This document shows, one piece after another, positions 1 through 7,740 of a stretch of DNA of 64,000 nt. A program made the position numbers and the translations under genes. Every line of letters begins with the position of its first letter. The first letter of the stretch is position 1. The notes below the pieces were generated by a model. The model searched no databases and had not been told where the DNA came from. It saw nothing but the letters and a program-made list of their open reading frames with translations. Source of the DNA: Streptomyces sp. WZ-12 (lineage in GTDB: Bacteria > Actinomycetota > Actinomycetes > Streptomycetales > Streptomycetaceae); contig NZ_CP118574.1 in assembly GCF_028898845.1 (NCBI RefSeq), positions 2,232,001-2,296,000 of the forward strand, in the 5' to 3' direction.

Positions 1-275
1 TGGTCTTCAGCGCCAAGGAGAGCGTCTACAAGGCGTGGTTCCCGCTGACCCGCCGGTGGTTGGACTTCGAGGAGGCCGAGGTCACCGTCGATCCGGCGGC
101 CGGCACCTTCCGGGCCCGGCTGCTGGTGCCCGGGCCCGAGGTGGCCGGCGCCCGGCTGCCGGGGTTCGACGGGCGGTGGCTGGCGCGGGCCGGGCTCCTG
201 GTGACGGCCATCGCCGTCCCGGCGCCGCGGTCCGGAGCTCAGCCGTTCACGGCCGGGATGACCTCCCGCGCATAG
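1..275 (+). CDS. 4'-phosphopantetheinyl transferase, C-terminal part
   Basis: This is the 3' end of a gene whose start lies before the window; the reading frame begins at base 3. The visible protein starts VFSAKESVYKAWFPL, the KES-x-x-KAW motif of Sfp/EntD-type phosphopantetheinyl transferases, where the Glu helps bind Mg2+ and the Lys contacts CoA. These enzymes move phosphopantetheine from CoA to carrier proteins of polyketide, peptide or siderophore synthases. The stop codon lies inside the 3' end of the convergent LLM oxidoreductase gene (37-base overlap). No carrier protein or synthase gene is visible here, so its partner is unknown. Confidence 0.85.
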   Translation, partial: VFSAKESVYKAWFPLTRRWLDFEEAEVTVDPAAGTFRARLLVPGPEVAGARLPGFDGRWLARAGLLVTAIAVPAPRSGAQPFTAGMTSRA

Positions 276-1261
276 GCGTCGATCACCGCCTCCTTCGCGT
301 CGTGCATCGCGTAGAGCGCGAACTGGTCGACGCCCAACTCCCGCAGCCGGTTCAGCTTTTCGACCTGCGCGGCGGGCGGGCCGATGAGGCAGAAACGGTC
401 GACGATCCCGTCGGGGACGAAGGCGGTGTCGGGGTTGTCGGTGCGGCCGTGGTGCGCGTAGTCGTAGCCGTCGCGGGCCTTGATGTAGTCCGTCAGCTCG
501 TGCGGGACCAGGCCCGAGTCGGCGCCGTAGGTGGAGACCAGGTCGGCGACGTGGTTGCCGACCATGCCGCCGAACCAGCGGCACTGCTGGCGGGCGTGGT
601 CGAGCGCCTCGGGCGAGTCGTCGGCGGTGACGTAGGCGGGGGCGGAGACGCAGATCTTGACGTCGGACGGATCGCGGCCGGCCGCCGCGGCGGCGTCCCG
701 GACCGCCTTGATCATCCACTCGGTGAGGAACGGGTCGGCGAGCTGGAGGATGAAGCCGTCGGCCTCCTCACCGGTCATCCTCAGGGCCTTGGGGCCGTAC
801 GCGGCCATCCAGACGGGCAGTTGGGCGCCCTCGCGCACCCAGGGGAAGCGGACGACGGTGTCGCCGCCGATGTCCGCCTCGTCGCCGCGCCCCAGCGCCC
901 GGATGATCTTCATGGCCGCGCTGATCCGGGCAAGGGTGTTGGGCTTGCGGCCCGCGACCCGCATCGCGGAGTCGCCCCGGCCGATGCCGCACACGGTGCG
1001 GTTGCCGTACATGTCGTTGAGGGTGGCGAAGGTGGAGGCGGTCACCTCCCAGGCACGGGTGCTGGGGTTCGTCACCATCGGACCGACGGTGAGGTGGCTG
1101 GTCTCGGCGAGGATGCGGCTGTAGATGACGAACGGCTCCTGCCACAGGACGCACGAGTCGAACGTCCAGCCGTAGGTGAAGCCCCCCGCCTCCGCGCGCT
1201 GCATGAGGCGGACGACCTCGGAAGCGGGCGGGTCGGTCTGGAGGACGAGTCCGAAATCCAT
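239..1261 (-). CDS. LLM-class flavin/F420-dependent oxidoreductase
   Basis: The 340-aa protein has the layout of a bacterial luciferase-like TIM barrel: an N-terminal MDFGLVLQ strand, a GPMVTNPSTRAWEV segment, and GIGRGDSAMR, which resembles the cofactor phosphate-binding loop. The family uses reduced FMN or F420; the sequence alone does not say which. It lies 19 bases downstream of the dihydropyrimidinase gene on the same strand, so the two are probably co-transcribed and it may act in pyrimidine or hydantoin breakdown. That role is inferred from position only. Confidence 0.85.
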   Translation of the reverse strand: MDFGLVLQTDPPASEVVRLMQRAEAGGFTYGWTFDSCVLWQEPFVIYSRILAETSHLTVGPMVTNPSTRAWEVTASTFATLNDMYGNRTVCGIGRGDSAMRVAGRKPNTLARISAAMKIIRALGRGDEADIGGDTVVRFPWVREGAQLPVWMAAYGPKALRMTGEEADGFILQLADPFLTEWMIKAVRDAAAAAGRDPSDVKICVSAPAYVTADDSPEALDHARQQCRWFGGMVGNHVADLVSTYGADSGLVPHELTDYIKARDGYDYAHHGRTDNPDTAFVPDGIVDRFCLIGPPAAQVEKLNRLRELGVDQFALYAMHDAKEAVIDAYAREVIPAVNG

Positions 1262-1280
1262 GGTGATGCCCCTTGGTTCC

Positions 1281-2672
1281 TCAGTTCAGGTATTGACAGG
1301 TGCCGCGCGGGATGTACGCGCCGTGCCCGGCACGGCCCGTGAACTCCCTCCGGTCGATGACTAGTTCACCGCGCGAGAGAACCGTCTCCACTCCGCCGGT
1401 CAGGCGCTTGCCCTCGTAGGCCGAGTAGTCGACGTTCATGTGGTGGGTGGCGGCCGAGAGGGTGTGCTCGGCGTGCGGGTCGTAGATGACGACGTCGGCG
1501 TCGGCGCCCGGCGCGAGGGTGCCCTTGCGCGGATAGAGGCCGAACATCCGGGCCGGCGCCGCGCAGGCGATCTCGATCCAGCGGCGGCGCGAGAGGCGCC
1601 CCTCGACGACGGCCTGGTGGAGCAGGTCCATCCGGTGCTCGACGCCCGGCATCCCGTTGGGGATCTTGGAGAAGTCGCCCCGGCCGAGCTCCTTCTGGCC
1701 CGCGAAGCAGAACGGGCAGTGGTCGGTGGAGACCACCTGGAGGTCGTCGGTGCGCAGGCCGCGCCAGAGCGCCGCCTGGTGCTCCTTGGGGCGCAACGGC
1801 GTGCTGCACACGTACTTGGCGCCCTCGAAGTCGGGCTCCGCGAGGTTGTCCGTCGACAGGAAGAGGTACTGCGGGCAGGTCTCGCCGAAGACCGGCAGTT
1901 CCTCGGCGCGGGCCCGGGCCAGTTCGGCGACGGCCTCCTGCGCCGACACGTGCACGACGTACAGCGGCGCGCCGGCCACCTGGGCCAGCCGGATCGCCCG
2001 GTGGGTGGCCTCGGACTCCAACAGCGCCTTGCGGACCTCGCCGTGGTACCGCGGGTCGGTCTCGCCGCGCTGGAGCGCCTGCTCCACCAGGACGTCGATG
2101 GCGATGCCGTTCTCGGCGTGCATCATGATCAACCCGCCGTTGCCGGCGGCCCGTTGCATGGCCCGCAGGATCTGCCCGTCGTCGGAGTAGAAGACCCCCG
2201 GGTACGCCATGAACAGCTTGAACGAGGTCACCCCCTCGCCGACCAGCCCGTCCATCTCCGCCAGCGTCGAGGCGTTGACGTCGGAGACGATCATGTGGAA
2301 GCCGTAGTCGATGGCGCACTGGCCGTCGGCCTTGGCGTGCCAGGTGTCCAGGCCGGCCCGCAGCGCCGCGCCCTTGGACTGCACCGCGAAGTCGATGATG
2401 GTGGTCGTCCCGCCCCAGGCCGCCGCGCGGGTGCCGGACTCGAAGGTGTCGGACGCGAAGGTGCCGCCGAACGGCAGCTCCATATGGGTGTGGGCGTCGA
2501 TCCCGCCCGGGATGACGTACTTGCGCGAGGCGTCCAGGACGCGGTCGGCGGTCCACCGCTGACTGCCCGGCGTCGCCACCGCCTCGATCCGTCCGTCCTC
2601 GATCAGCACGTCCGCGTGCAGTTCCTCGGCTGCGGTGATCACCAGGCCGCCGGTGATGAGGGTTCGAGTCAT
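1281..2672 (-). CDS. hydA: Dihydropyrimidinase / D-hydantoinase
   Basis: The enzyme hydrolyses dihydrouracil, dihydrothymine or hydantoins to N-carbamoyl amino acids, the second step of reductive pyrimidine breakdown. The 463-aa protein has the cyclic amidohydrolase metal sites: DAHTHMELPFGG with the paired His, GVTSFKLFMAYPG with the Lys that is carboxylated to bridge two metals, YVVHVSAQ, and STDHCPF with the catalytic Asp region. The start at 2672 (MTRTLITGG) follows a GGGAAGGGA ribosome-binding site. The frame stays open further upstream to 2771, but that extension does not look like the family N-terminus. The LLM oxidoreductase lies directly downstream. Confidence 0.93.
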   Translation of the reverse strand: MTRTLITGGLVITAAEELHADVLIEDGRIEAVATPGSQRWTADRVLDASRKYVIPGGIDAHTHMELPFGGTFASDTFESGTRAAAWGGTTTIIDFAVQSKGAALRAGLDTWHAKADGQCAIDYGFHMIVSDVNASTLAEMDGLVGEGVTSFKLFMAYPGVFYSDDGQILRAMQRAAGNGGLIMMHAENGIAIDVLVEQALQRGETDPRYHGEVRKALLESEATHRAIRLAQVAGAPLYVVHVSAQEAVAELARARAEELPVFGETCPQYLFLSTDNLAEPDFEGAKYVCSTPLRPKEHQAALWRGLRTDDLQVVSTDHCPFCFAGQKELGRGDFSKIPNGMPGVEHRMDLLHQAVVEGRLSRRRWIEIACAAPARMFGLYPRKGTLAPGADADVVIYDPHAEHTLSAATHHMNVDYSAYEGKRLTGGVETVLSRGELVIDRREFTGRAGHGAYIPRGTCQYLN

Positions 2673-2996
2673 TCCCGAGCAGTCCCTTCCCATCTTGACT
2701 GACGCCATGTCACAAGCTGGTCTACACCCGTAGATTCCGGACGGGAAGCAGACACCGTAGAAGCATGTCACCCGTCACGGCAAGGGTTTGATGGAAGATC
2801 AGCCTCCGGGTCGGTGTCGCGGCGGCGGTCGGCCGGGTGGCCGAACGGGCTGCGCCGGGGGCCGGTCCGGGTGGAGGCTGGGGAGGGGTTCCGGGGCTGC
2901 CGGATGGGCAGGTAACAGTCCCCGGTACCCACCACATCGAAAGTCAACACAGGACCGCACCTTCACATTTGACACCCAGGGCGTCAGGGAGCGCGG

Positions 2997-3905
2997 ATGG
3001 CGCCAGAAAGGCGATGCGTCATGGAGCAGAGCACACCGTGGGAGTTCTCCGACGACCGCGGGCGCCTGGTGGTGGCCGGAGAACGGCCGGAACGGATCGT
3101 GGCCTACATACAGGCGGGGGCGACGCTGTGGGATCACGGCATCCGGCCGATCGGCCTGTTCGGGTCGATGCACGACGGGGCGTCGGCCGACCCGGCCAAG
3201 GCCGGTGAGCTGCCGCTGGCCGAGGTCCGCTACCTCGGCTCGGGCGCCGCGCTGCACCCGGACACCCTGCTGGAGGACCGCCCGGACCTCGTGGTCGCGG
3301 TCACCTACGACGGCGAGAGCGTGTACGGACTGGCCGCGAAGACCGCGCAGGAGCTGGAGGAACAGGTCCCGGTGGCCACCGTCGCGGTGGGTCCGGGGCG
3401 CAGCCTGCCCGAGGTCCGCGAGCGCTTCGCCGCGCTGGCCGGATCCCTCGGCCACGGCGAACCGCTCGCCCTGGCCCGGGAGTTGGACGCCGCGGAGGAC
3501 GAGCTGCGGCGGGCCACCACCGGCCCGGCGCAACCCCGGGTGGTGGCGCTGTCCCCGGCGGGGCCGGACAAGGTCCACCTGGCCTGCCCGGGCACCTGGC
3601 CCGATCTGCGGGCACTGGCCGAGCACGGCGTGACGCTGACGGAGCCGGCGGCCGGCGCGGGGACGAACTGGTCGACGGTCGGCTGGGCGGAGGCCGCCGC
3701 GCTCGCACCGGACGTCGTCCTGATCGACGCGCGGATCAACGCCGCCCGCATCGGGGCGCTGCGGACGGACGAGAACTGGCGGGCGATCGAGGCGCGCGCC
3801 CGGCTGCTGCCGTGGAACCCGGAGGCCCCGGTGAGCCGGCGCGCGCACACCCGGTTCTTCACCGAGGTCGCCGGCGCGGTGCGCGCGGCCGCCGCCCGGA
3901 AGTAG
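2997..3905 (+). CDS. ABC-type iron/siderophore binding-protein-like protein without signal peptide
   Basis: The 302-aa protein has the fold signature of periplasmic siderophore-binding proteins: a start strand followed by ERPERIVAYIQAGATLWDHG, a RPDLVVAVTYDG segment, a long central helix, and a second lobe with ALAPDVVLIDAR. There is no signal peptide, lipobox or membrane segment, which is unusual for this family, so it may act in the cytosol. No permease or ATPase lies next to it. The start at 2997 has GGGAG just upstream; ATG 3021 (MEQSTPWEF) is an equally reasonable alternative. It sits between the two halves of the pyrimidine cluster on the opposite strand. Confidence 0.7.
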   Translation: MAPERRCVMEQSTPWEFSDDRGRLVVAGERPERIVAYIQAGATLWDHGIRPIGLFGSMHDGASADPAKAGELPLAEVRYLGSGAALHPDTLLEDRPDLVVAVTYDGESVYGLAAKTAQELEEQVPVATVAVGPGRSLPEVRERFAALAGSLGHGEPLALARELDAAEDELRRATTGPAQPRVVALSPAGPDKVHLACPGTWPDLRALAEHGVTLTEPAAGAGTNWSTVGWAEAAALAPDVVLIDARINAARIGALRTDENWRAIEARARLLPWNPEAPVSRRAHTRFFTEVAGAVRAAAARK

Positions 3906-4020
3906 CGCCGGGACCCCCGATGCGCCGCGCGCCGGCCGCCCGCTCACCCCCCTTGACGCCGACTGGCAACAAACCTAACTTTCAACTCCCGTCCCATCCC
4001 CCCACGTCGGGAGTACGTCC

Positions 4021-4857
4021 ATGGAGCGCCCCCTAACCCACCGCATCCGGTGGGGAGTTGCCCTCGTCGCCGGTATCGCGCTGACCGGCGCCTGTTCCGC
4101 GGCCGCCCAACAGGCCCCGTCCGCGGCCCGGCCCGGCGGCGCGCACCCGGCCGCCGACCACCACGCGGCCCCCCTGTGGCGCGCCGACCCGGCCAAGGGC
4201 ACCGCCGCCTTCGAGGGCGTGGAGACCAAGCCGGGCTCGGTCAAGGTCGTCGACGACCCGACCGGGAAGCACGGGAAGTCCTACGAACTCCACACCTCCG
4301 GCGACAAGATCGACGGCCCCACCCGGGTACGGGTGGAGACCCGCGGCCACCGCACCGCCAACGGGCCACTGCGCTTCTCCAAGGAGGGCGACGTCTACTA
4401 CATCGGCTGGCGCTCGATGTGGGGCCCGCTGCCGACCCGGAAGGGCGGCTGGGTGGTCCTGTGGCAGCTCAAGGACTACGGCTCGGGTGCCGCCACCCCG
4501 CCGCTGTCGCTGCGCGCCCGCGGGGACGGCTCCGTCGACCTGGAGTACGCCGACCCGAAGTTGAAGACCACCCGGCTCTGGCACACCCCGCTCGCCCTCA
4601 ACACCTGGCACGACTTCGTCATCGGCATCAAGGTCTCCAAGGACCCCGCCAAGGGCTGGGTGCGGCTGTGGCACGACGGCGCCGCCCAGAAGCTGCCCGG
4701 CGGCGTGGAGCAGTACCCCGCGGCGACGCTGCGCGCCGACTGGGTCACCGACAAGTGGGGCGTCTACCGTTCCGACACCGTCAAGGGCCAGGCCACCGCC
4801 TACCTCAACGGCCCTGCGGTGGGCCGCAGTTACGGGGACGTCGCGCCGACCGGCTGA
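4021..4857 (+). CDS. Secreted heparin lyase I-like polysaccharide lyase lipoprotein
   Basis: The 278-aa protein starts with a lipoprotein signal peptide ending in the lipobox LTGAC (Cys about residue 25), so it is probably anchored outside the membrane. The mature part (WRADPAKGTAAFEGVE, GDVYYIGWRSMWGP, WVVLWQLKDYG, NTWHDFVIGIKVS, WHDGAAQKLPGG, KWGVYRS) matches the jelly-roll pattern of the heparin lyase I / PL20-like Polysacc_lyase family, which cleaves uronic-acid polysaccharides. The substrate cannot be read from the sequence. It ends head-on against the aminotransferase gene. Confidence 0.75.
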   Translation: MERPLTHRIRWGVALVAGIALTGACSAAAQQAPSAARPGGAHPAADHHAAPLWRADPAKGTAAFEGVETKPGSVKVVDDPTGKHGKSYELHTSGDKIDGPTRVRVETRGHRTANGPLRFSKEGDVYYIGWRSMWGPLPTRKGGWVVLWQLKDYGSGAATPPLSLRARGDGSVDLEYADPKLKTTRLWHTPLALNTWHDFVIGIKVSKDPAKGWVRLWHDGAAQKLPGGVEQYPAATLRADWVTDKWGVYRSDTVKGQATAYLNGPAVGRSYGDVAPTG

Positions 4858-4941
4858 CGGACGCGCCGCTCACGACGGAGGCCGCACCGGACGACGGTCC
4901 GCTGCGGCCCCGTGGGGTGTGGCGCGCTCGGGCGAAGCGCC

Positions 4942-6255
4942 CTAGCGCCCCACGAGCCGCCCCCGCACCCACCGCAGGGCGTCCGCGAGGAGTTCCGCGC
5001 CCTCCTCGGCCTCGGCCACGGTGAGGGTGAGCGGCGGGCCGATGCGGAGCGCGTTGCCGCCCTGGCCGCCCTTGCCGACCAGCAACCCGCGCTCCCGGGC
5101 CGCCTCCAGGGCCAGCGAGGCGGCCTCGGGCGAGCGCTCGTCGGTGCCCGGCCGGACCAGCTCGACCCCGATCATCAGGCCCCGCCCCCGCACCTCCCGC
5201 ACCACGTCCAGGCCGGCCGCCACCGCCCGCAGCCGCTCGATCAGCAGCCCGCCGACCCGTCGGGCGTTGCCCTGGAGGTCGTGCTCCAGGACGTGGTTGA
5301 GGTTGGCCAGGCCCGCGGCCATGGTGATCGGGCTGCCGCCGAAGGTCGAAATGGAGTTGGCCGGCAGGCAGTTCATGACCTCGGCGCGGGCCACCACCCC
5401 GCCGATGGCCATGCCGTTGCCGATGCCCTTGGCGAAGGTGAGCAGGTCCGGCGGGCCGTTGCCGGCGTGCGCCTGCCAGCCCCAGAAGTGGTCACCGGTG
5501 CGGCCCCAACCGGTCTGCACCTCGTCGCTGATCCACAGGATGCCCTCCCGGGCCAGCACCTCCCGGAACGCCGCGTACAGCCCGTCGGGCGGGGCGGTGA
5601 ACCCGCCGACGCCCTGCACCGGTTCGGCGATCAGCGCGGCGACGCCGCCGGCGGTCTGCTGGAGCATGTCCTCCAGGTCCGCGACGCAGGCCGCGATGTA
5701 CTCCGCGTCGCCGAGGTCGGCGTAGGGGCCGCGGGAGCGCACCCCGCCGTGGACGTAGAGGGTCTGCAACGGCGAGAGGCTGGTGGGCGACCAGCTCTGG
5801 TTGCCGGTGACGCCGACGGTGGAGAACGACCGGCCGTGGTAGCTGTTGCGCATCGCCAGGACCTGGTTGGACCGGCGGTACGTGGTGGCCAGCAGCAGCG
5901 CGGCGTCGTTGGCCTCGGTGCCGGAGGTGGTGAAGAAGACCCGGGCGTCGGGGATGCCGGAGAGCGCGGCGATCCGCTCCGCCAACTCGACCATCGGGCG
6001 GGAGAGATAGAGCGTGGAGGAGTGCACGATCCGGGCGGCCTGCTCGGCGACGGCCCAGGTCACCTCGGGCAGCGCGTGCGCCGTCATGGTGGTGAGGATG
6101 CCGCCGAAGAAGTCGAGGTAGCGGTTGCCCTCGCCGTCCCAGACGTACCGGCCCTCGCCGCGCGTGAGCTCCAGCGGGTGTTCGTAGGAGAGGCTCAGCC
6201 AGGACGGCAGCACCGCCTGGTGGCGCGCGTGCAGCTCGTCGGCGTCCTGTGTCAC
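4942..6255 (-). CDS. Class III pyridoxal-phosphate aminotransferase (beta-alanine/AGXT2-like)
   Basis: The 437-aa protein is a fold-type I class III aminotransferase. It shows FFTTSGTEANDAALLLA near residue 115, ISDEVQTGWGRTG with the PLP-contacting Asp, and LLTFAKGIGNGMAIGG with the Schiff-base Lys. The likely substrate is beta-alanine or beta-aminoisobutyrate, the last nitrogen product of reductive pyrimidine breakdown; this follows from its pairing with the nitrilase. The GTG start at 6255 overlaps the nitrilase stop by four bases (GTGA), which indicates translational coupling. The frame is open far upstream, but that stretch is the nitrilase gene in another frame. Confidence 0.9.
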   Translation of the reverse strand: MTQDADELHARHQAVLPSWLSLSYEHPLELTRGEGRYVWDGEGNRYLDFFGGILTTMTAHALPEVTWAVAEQAARIVHSSTLYLSRPMVELAERIAALSGIPDARVFFTTSGTEANDAALLLATTYRRSNQVLAMRNSYHGRSFSTVGVTGNQSWSPTSLSPLQTLYVHGGVRSRGPYADLGDAEYIAACVADLEDMLQQTAGGVAALIAEPVQGVGGFTAPPDGLYAAFREVLAREGILWISDEVQTGWGRTGDHFWGWQAHAGNGPPDLLTFAKGIGNGMAIGGVVARAEVMNCLPANSISTFGGSPITMAAGLANLNHVLEHDLQGNARRVGGLLIERLRAVAAGLDVVREVRGRGLMIGVELVRPGTDERSPEAASLALEAARERGLLVGKGGQGGNALRIGPPLTLTVAEAEEGAELLADALRWVRGRLVGR

Positions 6256-7094
6256 GGGCGCATCAGCCCCTCGTAGGCGTCCGGCCGGCGGTCGCGGTAG
6301 AACGCCCACTGCTGGCGGACCTCGTCGATCAGCCCGAAGTCCAGGTCGCGGACGACCAGTTCCTCCTTGCTGTCGCTCGCCGGCTCGCCGACGAACTGGC
6401 CGCGCGGGTCGACGAAGTAGCTGGAGCCGTAGAACTCGTTGTCGCCGTACTCCTCCACGCCGACGCGGTTGATCGCGGCGACGAAGTACTCGTTGGCGAC
6501 CGCCGCCGCGGGCTGCTCCAGCTTCCACAGGTACCCGGACAGGCCGCGCGAGGTGGCCGACGGGTTGTAGACGAGCTGGGCGCCGTTGAGGCCCAACTGC
6601 CGCCAGCCCTCCGGGAAGTGGCGGTCGTAGCAGATGTAGACGCCGACCCGGCCGACGGCGGTGTCGAAGACCGGCCAGCCGACGTTGCCCGGGCGGAAGT
6701 AGAACTTCTCCCAGAAGCCCTTGACCTGCGGGATGTGGTGCTTGCGGTACTTGCCGAGGACGGTGCCGTCGGCGTCGATGACGGCGGCGGTGTTGTAGTA
6801 GAAGCCGGACTGCTCGACCTCGAAGACGGGGACCACGATCACCATCCCGGTCTCCCGGGCGAGCGCCTGCATCCGCCGCACGGTCGGCCCGTCCGGCACC
6901 GGTTCGGCCCAGCGGTAGTGCTCGGGCTCCTGGACCTGGCAGAAGTACGGGGCGTTGAAGACCTCTTGGAACCCGATCACCTTCGCACCCTGCGCGGCCG
7001 CCGCCCTGGCGTGCTCCTCGTGTTTCGCGATCATGGATTCGGTGTCGCCGGTCCAGGTCGCCTGGACCAGTGCGGCACGCACAACATCGGACAT
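6252..7094 (-). CDS. Nitrilase-superfamily amidohydrolase (beta-ureidopropionase-like)
   Basis: The 280-aa protein carries the nitrilase catalytic triad: Glu in VIGFQEVF, Lys in KYRKHHIPQ and Cys in VGVYICYDRHFPE. Within the superfamily the sequence is closest to N-carbamoyl-beta-alanine amidohydrolases, which release CO2, ammonia and beta-alanine in the third step of pyrimidine breakdown. The start at 7094 (MSDVVRAAL) follows an AAAGGAG ribosome-binding site; an upstream extension to 7265 in the same frame has no family-like sequence. It is the first gene of a pair with the coupled aminotransferase. Confidence 0.9.
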   Translation of the reverse strand: MSDVVRAALVQATWTGDTESMIAKHEEHARAAAAQGAKVIGFQEVFNAPYFCQVQEPEHYRWAEPVPDGPTVRRMQALARETGMVIVVPVFEVEQSGFYYNTAAVIDADGTVLGKYRKHHIPQVKGFWEKFYFRPGNVGWPVFDTAVGRVGVYICYDRHFPEGWRQLGLNGAQLVYNPSATSRGLSGYLWKLEQPAAAVANEYFVAAINRVGVEEYGDNEFYGSSYFVDPRGQFVGEPASDSKEELVVRDLDFGLIDEVRQQWAFYRDRRPDAYEGLMRP

Positions 7095-7255
7095 CGGCTG
7101 CTCCTTTGTCGGTGCGTCGACCTGCGAACACGCGGGTCTACGCGTGTGGAGGCGACCGTAAGCCCCGTATGTGACCCTGGCAAGACCATCTCCCGGCCCG
7201 GCGCGGCGACCGCGCCGCCCCCCGGCCCGCGCTCCCCTCCCCCACCTCGACAGAA

Positions 7256-7282
7256 AAACTTGCAAGCCTCACTTGCAAGTTT
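7256..7282. promoter_or_regulatory. Probable MarR operator (inverted repeat)
   Basis: AAACTTGCAAG at 7256-7266 and its exact reverse complement at 7272-7282 are separated by five bases. Each arm contains the palindromic octamer CTTGCAAG. The site is 27 bases upstream of the marR-type gene and about 160 bases from the divergent nitrilase gene. This layout is typical of autoregulated MarR repressors. Confidence 0.8.
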
Positions 7283-7302
7283 CCCTGTCGTTCTCCTAGC
7301 CT
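7273..7302 (+). promoter_or_regulatory. Probable leaderless promoter of the MarR operon
   Basis: TTGCAA at 7273-7278 lies 18 bases before TAGCCT at 7297-7302, six bases ahead of the ATG at 7309. That fits a sigma70-like promoter making a leaderless mRNA. The -35 hexamer is inside the right arm of the MarR inverted repeat, so repressor binding would block RNA polymerase. Confidence 0.6.
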
Positions 7303-7308
7303 GGCGAC

Positions 7309-7740
7309 ATGCCAGACAAGGACCAGAAACGGATCGCCACCGACCTCGGCGCGACCGTGTCCCTGCTGATGCGCCGGCTGCGCGCGGCCTCGCCGCAGGG
7401 CGAGTTGACCCCGACCCAGCGCGCGGTGCTCGCCCGGATCGACGCCGACGGACCCTCCACCATCGCGGCGCTGGCCCGCGCCGAACTGGTGCGTCCGCAG
7501 TCGATGCGGGTGACCGTCGGCGCGCTGGAGGAGCACGGCATCCTCGCCCGCAGCCCGCACCCGACCGACGGCCGCCAGGTGGTCTTCTCGCTCACCGAGG
7601 GGGGCCACCGGGTCCTCGCGGACGTCCGGGCCGCCAAGAACGACTGGCTCGCGGTGGCCATCGCCGAGCAACTGACCGCCGACGAACAGCGGACGCTGGC
7701 CGAGGCGACCGCGCTGATACGGCGGCTGATCGGGGAATGA
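7309..7740 (+). CDS. MarR-family transcriptional regulator
   Basis: The 143-aa protein is of normal MarR length. It has a winged-helix core (LTPTQRAVLARIDADGPSTI, ALARAELVRPQSMRVTVGAL) and the beta-wing motif HPTDGRQVVFSLTEGG. MarR proteins bind palindromes as dimers and release DNA on binding small aromatic or toxic ligands. The gene overlaps the downstream MFS gene by four bases (ATGA) and has an exact inverted repeat over its own promoter, so it most likely represses itself and the exporter. Confidence 0.93.
   Translation: MPDKDQKRIATDLGATVSLLMRRLRAASPQGELTPTQRAVLARIDADGPSTIAALARAELVRPQSMRVTVGALEEHGILARSPHPTDGRQVVFSLTEGGHRVLADVRAAKNDWLAVAIAEQLTADEQRTLAEATALIRRLIGE

Noticed and set aside
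1..275. Phosphopantetheinyl transferase as a sign of a biosynthetic gene cluster in the window.
   Set aside because: No synthase, carrier protein or tailoring cluster follows; the neighbours are catabolic genes.
35..1342. Long plus-strand open frame of 435 codons opposite the LLM oxidoreductase.
   Set aside because: It is an antisense shadow in GC-rich DNA: Arg/Gly/Val-rich, no family sequence, and the opposite strand has clear motifs.
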